A stretch of DNA of 64,000 nt from Vicia villosa. Taxonomy: Eukaryota; Streptophyta; Magnoliopsida; Fabales; Fabaceae. How positions within the stretch are numbered: position 1 is the stretch's first letter; each line of letters begins with the position of its first letter. Shown in pieces: positions 10,872-21,376 of this stretch. Location: positions 107,993,381-108,057,380 of the forward strand of contig NC_081186.1 of assembly GCF_029867415.1 (NCBI RefSeq). Direction: 5' to 3'. The translations under genes and the position numbers were made by a program. The notes beneath the pieces were generated by a model. That model searched no databases, was not told where the DNA came from, and saw only the letters and a program-made list of their open reading frames with translations.

Positions 10872-13022
10872 TGTAACACCCGTATATTTTAATTTTTAAT
10901 GGAAATTTAATTAATAATTAGAATTATATGTGGTTTGTGGGATTTAATTGGAAAAGGATGGTTTATGGTGTTGGGCCATGTGAGATGTTAAGGAATGAGG
11001 GGGTGTTATGTTAGTAAAGGTTTTATTCCAATAAAAGTTTATTTTATAAAATAATAAGAATTGGGAATAAGAGAAAGGAACGTGAAAGGCAGAGCAGAGG
11101 AGATGAGGGATTGGAAAGCTGGTACGTGAAGAGGAGCAATGGAGGGAGAGACCAATCAAGAACTCTTGGCTAAGGTAAGGGGGGACTCTCCGTTTATCAT
11201 CTATTATCGTATTCTTGGATAATAATATTGATTAGGGATGTTGTTGAGTCAATTGGATTATATGTCGGGTTTAAGGAGGTTATGAATTGATGAAAATTGC
11301 ATGGATTATTGATTGATTATGTGTTGTTTTGATGTGTGATGATGAATAATGATGTAATTGATGATTAACTGCCTGTATATGACGTTTAGAGTCAGTTTTG
11401 GACTCAGGTTGAGTCAGATCGCAGGATCTGACGCAGACCCGAAAATCTGTGAAATCGCCAGTTCGCGCCGCGTCCTAGTGTTGGCGCCGCGAAGGCGTAC
11501 TTGTTTTCTCGCATCGCGCCGTGTGCATAGGTTGGCGCCGCGAACGTGTTTGTGTGCTTCAGGTCGCGCCACGAACTTTGGTTGCGCCGCGTGCTGTAGC
11601 GTTAGTTGTTTTCTTGGAAAAGTTAAATGATGTGTAACTTTCGAACCGTAGGTCCGTTTTTAGTGCCGTTTCGAGTACGATGAATCTTATGAGATAGACT
11701 ACGTGTTTAAATGATGGAATGAGGTGTGAATCCAATTATTCTTAAATATGATTTTATTTCTTGGTGAACGATGTATTGTACATATATGTGATGAGATGTG
11801 TTAAATATATGCTATGTTGAAATATTAATCATGTGACGATTTGTTTAATTTGATGATGTATTGTTGACATGTATGATGAAATGTAACAATATAAGATGTT
11901 GTTTTGAGAAACATTATGATGTGATGAATTGTTGAGAATTGTATGATGTTGATTGATTGTTTTGGAATGATGTGGATACATGTGTGTTCTTCTTATTGAT
12001 GACGATGATTGATGTGGACACATGTATGTTCTTTAATGATGATGATGATGATTGATTGTGATTGAATGATGTTAATATATATGAACATACTTGATAATGA
12101 TGATGATGATGATGGTATAAGTATGTTGTATATGTTGCATTCATTCATGTTCATTGATGATACTGTATCCATAAGGGAGTGTTGGATCAGTGAAGGGCAT
12201 GATTCCCATTGTGTGGAATCTATGCTGGCAGGGCCGTATCTTGATGATGTTGGATCGGTCATGGGTTATTCCCATTTGATGAGGTTAATCGTGTGCCCAT
12301 GTGGGGTGTGAGCGATTGAAGGGCAGTATCGTAGAGAGAAGTCCTGTGGATATGATTTACGAATTTTGGTACCACATGCATAGTGTCAGTTCATACATAT
12401 GCATACTTTTATAACATGATTGGAAGTATTCCAGTGTTATAAATATTGATGACGTGTTGGTTGTGTGTTTTGTTGAATTAATGTTGAGTATGATTGTCTG
12501 TTTGAAAGATGTGTTTTGTTGACGTTTGTGTAAATGATGGATGTTCCTGATAATCTGAATATGATGAAATTGGGTGAATAATATAACTATGATGTGTTGT
12601 TATTTAAGATGCAATAACATTTGTTAACTGTGATGAGACTCACCCTTACTGTTGACATTTTCAGATTGAGGATAGCTGCTTTCGACTTGGTGAGGATTAG
12701 CTCATAAGTCGGTTTAGTTGTTGTGTCGGTGTCATGCTCTGATAGATGTATCACTGGGAACGCGATGTTTTGAGTTTCGATTATAACTCTAATGTTTATT
12801 TTATTTGAAGTCTGATACATTAACAATGTAATGTTGACTTGATGATTTGATTCCGCTGTGTAAACATGATTTTTATCTAATGAGTTATAATTCAGATGTT
12901 TTAGTGAATGCATGACATATGCCGAACGTATGTTTTCTTTTATTTTTGAATTGTGACACCCTTTGCATGTTTACTCTGATTTAATTTTGTTAATTACCGT
13001 GGGGTATTAGAGGGGTGTTACA
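10872..13022 (+). repeat. 3' LTR of the gypsy element
   Basis: This 2151-bp LTR pairs with 5205-7368. By eye there are about 24 substitutions, many of them C/T or G/A at CpG or CHG sites, and a 12-bp contraction in the GAT microsatellite near 12100. It is followed immediately by the GCCTG target duplication. Confidence 0.93.
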
Positions 13023-13332
13023 GCCTGGACATAGGGTACTTGGCTGACGGACATATGAATCTCTTGTTTTGTTGACTGGACTTGTTTACTATATAAATGT
13101 AGAAAAGTTAATAAAAATGTGTATATTTTCTTATGGATTAGTAAAAAATCTACCAAATTTTTTTATTAGACTACCAAATTTTTTGTGGTTTATTAGTTTT
13201 TGAAGAGTATTTTTCTTTTTTAAATTATAACTTTTGAAAGAGGTCAGCAATAACTTGGTTAATTTTGGAGAATATTTCATTACACCCCTTGAATCTCTTA
13301 GGCACCTGGCAAAATTTTAATAATGTCCCCAT

Positions 13333-13447
13333 CTTCCGTAGATGCATATCCAGAAGCACTTTTTTTTTAAAAAAAAATTGGCTTTTTCCGTAGGTACATC
13401 TACGAAACGTGTTAAAATTAGAGTGTTTCGTAGATGTACCGACGTAA
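13333..13447. repeat. Left subterminal palindrome array of the PMD element
   Basis: Three copies of a 22-24 bp palindrome lie at 13333-13356, about 13386-13407 and about 13426-13447. The half-site is CTTCCGTAGATG followed by its own reverse complement; these copies are imperfect. Confidence 0.7.
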
Positions 13448-13717
13448 CATTTTGATATATTTTCAAATCAAATACATTTCACTCCAAAACTTAATTTTTA
13501 TAACAAAAATAGAACATCAAATTATAGTAAATTAAAGTAATGCAATTTAAAGGCAACGTAATATAGTACACCAAAAAAAAAATACATCGTATAAATCATC
13601 GACCATAATGTCAAATGCATAATCAAAGTAACGTACATAAATGAAATCAAAATACATATATTAAAAAAATCACAGGCATCACTACTAATGTGTGTGTCGG
13701 ACAACATCTTCTGCCTC

Positions 13718-16700
13718 TCATCTGCCTCTGGAACCGCCTCTGCGTCCACCACGCCGTTTGCTAGCTACTTTGCATATGTCATCAAGTGCCTCACCTGTCC
13801 TGAAACGATGTCGACAATAGAAAAATTCCCAATTTGCCACCCTAGTGATACCATCCCGTACACGCCTTTGACCAGACCCCTCAGGGAAGAAACCAGTGGC
13901 AATGCCTGCCTGTGCCATGTCAAGTATCTCACGACAGCGAGGAATAAGATCGTCAGTGTGGTCCAACTAAAACTGATGAGTCCGCAAAATCTCCTCGTGG
14001 GCTGGTATGGGTGGTGATCTCGGTGCAGTGGGAATCATGTATGGGTGTGACACCCTGTAGTACCAAGTGATGTACCCGTCGACATAACTTCAGTCTACCT
14101 CTGATTTGGTCTCCCGAGCCTCGTCAAGAACCATGTGATGTTCAAAGTCTGCAAAGATATGATCTAGCCGCCGATGGGTTATGGCGATAGGAGCGGAGAC
14201 AGAAGGGTGGCTAGGTATCGTCTGCTGGTATCCGAATTGCCACATGACGCACTCCGAAAGATAACGAACAATGATGGTCGAACTGGCAGCCAACCTTCCA
14301 AAATATAGTGTGGTCTCATCAAACGGAACTGTCTCACGATAAGCAGCATAATAGTCGTATTGGACGTCCTCAGCACCCATGCGGTCAATATAGCGCCTAT
14401 AAGGATTCGGCACCTGGTTCCCTCTGAGGGGGATGAAGTCTCTAGTACGCGGTATGGTCTCAGTGTAGTCTGACACCTTTCCACAACCAATAATGTCAGG
14501 GAAGTGTTGTAATATCCAACGCTGGAAAAAAAAGAATGAGGATCAAACATATTATCACAAATATATAATAAACTTTGAGAAAAAGTATAATGATATAAGA
14601 TTGTTACCACTAAGAGGGTACAGCTTCCAGCCACAGTCCTTGCCTTCCACAGGTATCCCTCACCGAGTCTATGATAGTTATACGCTAGTGTACCCGCTAT
14701 CTAGTTATACTCATGGACACGTACGGTATCCGATAAGTACCTCAGGTAAACGACATATGTGTACGACGAGCTCGTGTCCATAAACAACTAGGTGCCTAAC
14801 AAAAATAGGAAGTAACATCTCAGCATCCGCTGCCTGTGTATATCCACCTTTGCCTCGTCACCATCAACAGCATGTGTCGCAAGGAGCTCGGCCTCGTAGT
14901 GTAGCGCCAAGAAATGAAACCTCGTGTGTGCCCCACGGGTTCTCTCAACCTCCTCAAGCGCGTCCTTAGGATCATCCCCGAGTTCCTCAATCTGCATCTG
15001 CCTCGCTTCCTCCTTCGTCAGCCTATTGTGACCAATGAGGGTACCCCTGATACGTATATGTAGGAGGCATGCGACATTGTCAAGAGTGATGTTAATCTCA
15101 CCATGTGGCATATGGAACAAAAAAAGTCTCTGGATGCCACCTCTCTGCAAATTCTACCAGCATCCCATTGTGTGGAACCCGACCTAACAGAGGTCCTTCA
15201 GCCTAGAAGTTGAGAGGACATCCTGGAACCACGACTCAGTAGGCTGCACAAGAGCGGCAATATTCCATTTGTGGTTGTAAAACTTCTGGGTATCTCTATC
15301 CTGAAATTTTACAAAAAAACACTGTTAATAATAAGCAAAGTCTACAAAATTTTACCTCTCCATCCCAGATATGCCTGGCTGAATGATTTGCATACCCTGT
15401 CAACAGGGATACATCTATAGGACTCCCAGGTAGAAGACAGGCCCCTCAGCCACATCAGCCTCCTCGTGTAGCTCAGGAGGTGGCACTAGAGAGCTAGCAT
15501 CAGTCGTCACTAGCACAAGAATAGAAGAACTGGCCCGACGATGTTTGCGGTCGGAGGGCGTCTGTGAGGAACCCTCACCATCATCCTGAGGCCTCTGGGA
15601 TGAGGTAGTAGATGTGGAAGGTCCCTGTCATACCCCAAAATTTGCCCATCTCATTTCCCTATTCAAGCTCATACTAAAGTTCAAGGCTCAAGGACACACT
15701 CTCATAAACAATGGCTCAAGGAATTAGGGTTTTTGATTTCTCTGAAGAAAACAAATGAATCAAAGGCTCCAATGCATTTCATACGCTTATGATGTTTCAA
15801 ACTATCTCCGTGACAAAATTCAGGTTTCAATTCCAAGGATTGCCCAGTCAAATGATCAGAAAGTCAACAGTCGACTAGCTTGACCTAAAAGTCAACTGTG
15901 GTCAAAGTACAGTCAAAACTCCTGATTTTTTGTCAACCATCTTATTTTGAAGTATCATTAATCATTTGATCAAGTATTGATCATGATTCATCAAGAAAAG
16001 ATCAGAAATCAACAAATTCAAAAAGTTTCTAAATTAGGGTTTCATAGGAGAAAGTCAACTGAACTTTGACCAGCCATAACTTTCACATGGAACATTAGAA
16101 ATTTCCCATCCAAAGCTCATTTTGAAGGAAATTGAATTCTCTACAATTTTGTCTCTCACAAGCCAAGGATAAAAATGCTTCATTTGAGAGATATGGATCA
16201 AAAGATTATAGGTTCTTTTTGAAAGTCAACCAAAAGCAGTTTTTTGTCAAAGCCAATATCATCAAGATAAAATCCTCAAATGGAAAAAAGATTCCAAAGT
16301 GGCTTGTAAAGGACATCTTGAGTTTTCCAAAAAGTCCTAGAACTTCTCCATATCTTAAAAATTGAGGGAGATATGCCTTGTCAAAGTTGGACAATTTTTA
16401 GAGAAAAATATGAAACAAAAAGGCTTCAAAATGGATTTCTTTGCAAAGAGGCTCAATATTTTATGGTCCAATCTTGTTCCCCAAGTTATCAAAGACATTC
16501 AATCCAACTCCCACGAATTATTGAGTTTTATTTGATTTTATATGGATTTTTTTATTCATTTAAAAGTGATATAATGCATATAAATCAAAGGAAAATCAAA
16601 GATTTGATTAGAGATATTATATTGATCAATTTTAATCATCAATCAAACCATATAATATGTCAAAATTCTTGCAAATTGGAAGTGGTAAGATTGGATCAAA

Positions 16701-19478
16701 ATTTGGACAAAAATAGCAAGATCATGAACCAAATTCCAATCAAATTTTCCAAAACTTCAATCAAAGATTTAAAGAGATTTAATCCAAAATTGTTAACCTA
16801 ATATGTTCTATTATATAAACCAAACAATTCCAGATGCAAGGCTCACGAATTCTCTGCCTCAAGAACCCTAAATCTGAGTCCTAAAAATACAAGAAAACTC
16901 AAACTTCGAATTAAGGGTTACAGGCCAATTCAAGGATTCTTATTGATCTGAGTACGTTCCTGGATCATCATTGAAGCTTTTCCAATCATTCTCAAAGCCC
17001 TTGCATGTCCAAAACCATCATCAATACCTCACGGTTTGCACTTTTCTAAAATTGTTTCGATTACTCTCATTCACGCATCATAAACTGTTTTTGCTTGCAT
17101 ATTTGTGTTCTACATGATGTCGTAATGGATTCTGGATAATTAATTGTATTTCTGTGCACGCGAACCGTATATCACCATTGTTAGGGTTAGAGAGCTTTAA
17201 TTGGGGCTTTCCTTGTTAGGAAAAATTAGAACCAATTGCAGGTACCATGATGGTCGTGAGACCTGGACGATCACGTCCATGAGGTCGCGCCAAATTTATA
17301 TTGCATTTTTCTTGTATTCGTTGAAGGCAGGTGTAATAGCTTTGAAGCTTTTATAGCTCTCTGCAAAAGAGCGCTGTAAAAGAGATGTTGATGAAGAAGA
17401 TGAAGACGTGACTCCCTCCTATTGGCCAGGGGGCGCGCGCGTTTCTTGTTTTAAATCCATGGATCCGGTGCATCAAGATGTATGTGGTATCGTACTCCTT
17501 CATCATCAGGGACATCAGATCATCTCCTCTTCAAATCCAACGCCCTGAAGCTGCCAGTCTACCATGGTCTCTCAATCCTGCGCAACACTGGATCCAAAAC
17601 GCTAAGTTCCAATTTTTTGTACTTTTAATTGTATAACTTAGTTTTATTTATTTTCTTTTGTTTAATTATTTTTATATATTGTTTATTTGTTTTATTTAAT
17701 AAAACTTCTTTTAAATTTTCTTTTTTCATAAAAACATTTATTTTGAAAATATTTATTCTACAATTAAATAATTAATTTGATTTAGTTATTAATAACATTT
17801 TTATTTTGATTAAATGTTCAAATTAATTTAATTGTTAAATATCTAATTATGTTAATATTTTTATTAATTGATTAAATTAATTATTAGGGTTAGATAATTT
17901 AATCGAAAGCATATTTTTGTCGATTTAATTAATTAGGTTGAAAACCAATAATTAATTAATTTAGCTTTTTATTATTTTATTAACCATGGTTAACTTATGC
18001 CCAATCAGGGTTGCGAGGTTTGTCATTAGATCACTCATGCACTAAAAACTTCTTTTCTTTGTGCAAATTTTCAGGGTTACCCCAGGATCCTTCAGACACG
18101 CGCCATACCAATCGAAAAGCTAAGTTTCTAATTCTTTTCTTATTTAAATATCATTTTACTTTTATTTTTGCCTTATGGATTAAATTAGGGTTTGCTTCAA
18201 CCGTCAATGAATTACTCCTACACTCACACCTTTTATTTTTGCCTTCATTGATTTTCAGGGTTAACCAACCGATTAAAGCTCAAACCTTCGGTAACCCTAA
18301 ACTCGTTCTTTTTTTTTAATTCTCTTATATTATTACTTGTGTTTATATATTTAGCTTTTATTTTGGGTTATTTTATTGCTTTCCCCCCTCCCCATGGCTA
18401 TATATTTTGTAACTGCTCCTGGTTTGTATTGCTTGGCCTTGAAGGCACTTAAACTGTTATGCATTATATTATAACTGCGTGGTTAGTAATTTAGGGCGTG
18501 AAAACCTCGAACTGAATTTAGAATAATTAATTATAAGATAAATTATCTGAATTGAATCACGTGATTGTGCACCCACACACCTTTTATGGTAACCCCTTTT
18601 GTTGTCTGTTTCCTGTTGCCTTGTTGCCTTTTCAGTGCAGAATAGTCAAGTCCCTCGGATACGAGGACGCCTCAACAAATGTTGCCCTCAGTTCATTCTC
18701 ATCACAAAAGATCATAAGTCCCTACGATGCTGCCTTCGATTATATGATCTCGTCCCTCGAGGTTGCCTACAAATATGATGTGATAGTCCCTTTCAATTGC
18801 TGAGGTGTCCTCTTGGTTGCCTAATAATGACTATTCTTATCATTCCCTTAGGCTACCTGCCCTCTTCATGGCAGGGACAGTCTTATGCCGAACGATAACT
18901 GCGACGACCCTTCAACCTCCAATGGTATGGATAGCCCTGAAAGGCTAAAAGAACTCTTTTACAATGTTAAGGTAATTAGCTCCTAATTGCTAGCTCTGGT
19001 TTAAATCCTTTTTCTACTCTTTTATCAAAAACCTTCAAAAAGCTACGCTTATTTACAAGCTAAAGTCTTATTTCATTTTTAAACTTTTGAAAACTAAAGG
19101 AGCTAAGAAATTAAGAGCCCATAGAAAACCATGGATGCAAAGGGTGCCTTACGCCTTCCCTTTGTATAAATTACCCCCCGAACTCAAAATTTCTTTTAAA
19201 AGGTTTTTTCTGTTCTTTTAGCCTTTCTATAATTTGGATAAAATAAAAGTCGGTAGCGACTCTTGCTTACCGCGACATTTCAATAAAGTCAGTTCACCGT
19301 ATTACAGTCCCTCAGCTGGAACGAATGGAGAAGGCTCTGCTGGAACGGGTGTAGCATGCACATTTGCTGGAACAACAACTCCATCAGTCACCTGTGACAC
19401 TACCTGCATTCGTTCATGTCGCACGGAGGCATGTTGTGCTACCCTCCCACGTATAAGTTTGTCTGGATGGTCGACCAT
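13718..19478 (-). pseudogene. Plant mobile domain (PMD, MAIN-like) pseudogene, split by a solo LTR
   Basis: Minus-strand coding pieces follow PMD protein order. An N-terminal piece starts at ATG 19478 (MVDHPDKLIRGRVAQHASVR). It resumes beyond the solo LTR at about 15620 in a Ser/Pro-rich part, then LPGSPIDVSLLTGYANHSAR. An intron lies at about 15360-15303. Then come DTQKFYNHKWNIAALVQPTE and the conserved HMPHGEINITLDNVACLLHI (15150-14788), then YVVYLRYL and a short intron near 14620-14520. Next are VSDYTETIPRTRDFIPLRGN (14476 on) and YVDGYITWYYRVSHPYMIPT. It ends in NWEFFYCRHRFRTGEALDDI and a basic RRGGRRGGSRGR tail at 13718. At least four in-frame stops and one frame change make it non-functional. 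PMD proteins include the MAIN/MAIL1 family and transposon-borne relatives. Confidence 0.8.
15626..19306 (+). mobile_element. Solo LTR of an Ogre-type Ty3/gypsy element
   Basis: It starts TGTCATACCCCAAAATTTGC and ends CCGTATTACA. GTCCC flanks it on both sides (15621-15625 and 19307-19311), a perfect 5-bp target duplication with no internal region, so this is a solo LTR of 3681 bp. The 3' part has features known from Ogre LTRs: 'GGGTGCCTTACGCCTTCCC' (19142-19160), then ATAAATTACCCCCCGAAC and AAAGTCGGTAGCGACTC before the end. A TATA box (ATTATATAAAC, 16810-16820) marks the likely promoter. Open frames within (16132-16801 and 18011-18319) are not recognisable proteins. Confidence 0.88.
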
Positions 19479-19564
19479 AATGTCTGTATTGTATTATAAA
19501 TAAAATCGAGTTAGATACAATTTAGTTATAACAAAAAATGAAAAAAAAACAAATTTACTTCTGT

Positions 19565-20191
19565 ATGTGCACCTACGAAACTCTTCCGTAGATGCATCTA
19601 CGGAAGTACCTTACATTTCAAAAAACTGAAATTCTTCCGTAGGTGCATCTACGGAAAGACCTAATGTTTCATGTTGCGTAGATGCATCTATAAAACATTT
19701 TGAAACCTCTAAAACGCAAAAATGGCGTTTGATCACTGTTGTAGAGGGTTAAAAACCTCATTTTGGTGGTTTGGTCGTCCATTTAACACATCTAACAATA
19801 CCTACATCGTCTTTAAACTATGTTTCTAAAAGTAACTAATGATTTATAAAAATCGTTTCAAACTCTATTGCGGGAAATACTCTAAAATAACTCGAAAACT
19901 TACCGATTAAATTGAGTTTTGAAGTTGTTGGAATGTGTTGATCGTTGATGTTGACGTTAACGGCCGAACTCGGGAAAAAAACAACTTCGATGGAAGTTTG
20001 ATTTTTGAGGTTGAGAGAGTTTGAGAGTTTTGGAATGAGAAACGTGAAGAATGGGGGAGGTGAAGAGTATGTCGCGAATATAACATAAAATGCTTCCGCA
20101 GATGCATATACAGAAACTTCCGTATGTGTATCTACGAAACAAAATAAAATTTTAACAAAAAATTATACTTCCAAAAATACATCTACGTAAG
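19565..20191. repeat. Right subterminal palindrome array of the PMD element
   Basis: The copy at 19583-19606 is a perfect 24-bp palindrome (CTTCCGTAGATG plus reverse complement). Further copies lie at about 19635-19656, 19674-19697, 20093-20116, 20118-20140 and 20168-20191, with a partial copy at 19561-19580. All centre on ATGCAT or a one-base variant. Confidence 0.75.
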
Positions 20192-20264
20192 CAGGAGACA
20201 TTTTAGACAACTTGCATGGTGCATAAAAAACCTATAAAATGGGATAAGATATTCTCTAATTTTA

Positions 20265-21376
20265 AAACTATTAAAATATGTGAGATGATAAAACCAACTT
20301 AGAGGTGTCAGGTAAATTCTCCCTTATATTAGAAATTAGAATGTAACCACCTTACTCCCTTCTTTTATTTTGTTTAAGAAATTTCTAAATCTCTTGTTTT
20401 TATACAACAATACAAAGAGCCATTTCATCCTTGAAGACTTTATATTTAGAGGGGATGCATACCATCATAATTTTCACAATAAGAATATTATATTACGGTA
20501 AACAATAAACACTAAAATCTATAAATTTAATTGAATATCAATATTCTTAATCAATCAAATAATATAATTCAATGTCATATTATTTTTTAATTTTTTTAAT
20601 TTAAAACAAATTAAAATTTTAATATAATTTACTTTAAAGATATCCGGCTCAAACTCATGAATTCCAAAAAATTTATCTTATATTATTAGTAGTTAATCCT
20701 AAAAATACTTTTAATCCAAAATTGAAAATTTCCTGTCTATCTTATTATGTTCTTCTTCTTTATTGCAAAGAAAAAATCTACATAAAAAGTAGCCTCAAGT
20801 ATTGTTTCTTTGACTTTAATGTCCTCGGAAATTGCACAGAAAGAAGAAAATTCAAAGTAGTAGTAATTATAAAACTTAAAATAAACCTCAAAGCATGATT
20901 TATTTTTAATCATTATACGTAAAGAAACAAATACTAAATAAAAGTATACTAGGTTGCTTGTATGTTGGATTCAACAACGAAGCATACGCGTTTTGGTTTG
21001 TGGATAATGTTTGTGATGTGCGTGCGTCCCTTGTTTTTTTTCTCATGTCACTATCAATTTTCAACTCCTTCATATTTATTTTCTTCTATTAAAAATAATC
21101 CTCACTATTTTCTCTTTATTATAATAATTTATCATATTTTATATTTGTAATTCTTTTATTCGAGATAAACAATAATTAAGGTTTTTTTCATGTAAATTAG
21201 TTCAACAAATCGTTTCATAGCTTCTTTCACTTGAATTAAGCATAAATCTAATTATTGAGTTGGTTGCAAAGAGAAATAACGACTAATATGTTAAGATTTT
21301 ATGAAGAATAAAATGTATCCGTAAAAATTGAAGTAAGATTCTCTTTTTTTTTTAGTAGTTATAGTGTGCATATCCA
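20265..21376. other. AT-rich intergenic stretch
   Basis: I see no coding region or clear repeat here. Open frames such as 20962-21150 are short and of low complexity. Confidence 0.5.

Larger units (their letters stand above)
5205..13022 (+). mobile_element. Complete Ty3/gypsy-type LTR retrotransposon with decayed interior
   Basis: The element is bounded by two direct LTRs (5205-7368 and 10872-13022) that start TGTAACACCC and end GGTGTTACA. The flanking 5 bp are identical, GCCTG at 5200-5204 and 13023-13027, a clean target-site duplication. A primer-binding site TGGTATCAGAGC follows the 5' LTR, and a purine tract precedes the 3' LTR directly after a CGAGGACGAAAAC-type end seen in chromoviruses. 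The 3.5-kb interior has no usable open frame. Recognisable pol fragments (RNase H, RNase H-integrase spacer) show the Ty3/gypsy chromovirus-like (Tekay/Del-type) origin. The LTRs differ at roughly two dozen positions plus one 12-bp microsatellite indel, so insertion was recent although coding capacity was already lost. Confidence 0.92.
13268..20256 (-). mobile_element. TIR DNA transposon carrying a plant-mobile-domain gene
   Basis: The two ends are imperfect inverted repeats of roughly 95 bp. The left end reads GAGAATATTTCAT...GGCACCTGGCAAA...AATGTCCCC...CTTCCGTAGATG. The reverse complement of the right end reads GAGAATATCTTAT...TGCACCATGCAAG...AATGTCTCC...CTTACGTAGATG. TAATTTT(G/A) flanks both ends (13260-13267 and 20257-20264), an approximately 8-bp duplication. 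Subterminal regions hold arrays of palindromes: left 13333-13447; right 19565-19697 and 20093-20191. The interior codes, on the minus strand, for a dead PMD protein. A solo LTR (15626-19306) was inserted later; without it the element is about 3.3 kb. The superfamily is uncertain (MULE-like or hAT-like); no transposase was found. Confidence 0.7.

Noticed and set aside
13688..14783. Plus-strand frames of 96-109 codons
   Set aside because: Shadows of the minus-strand PMD pseudogene, which has clear family motifs.
16373..16801. 142-codon plus-strand frame in the solo LTR
   Set aside because: AT-rich, no known domain, and sited between the LTR start and its TATA box; most likely chance.
13333..20191. 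Palindrome arrays considered as a CRISPR-like array
   Set aside because: Plant genome, irregular spacing, diverged copies placed symmetrically inside TIRs; they are transposon subterminal repeats.
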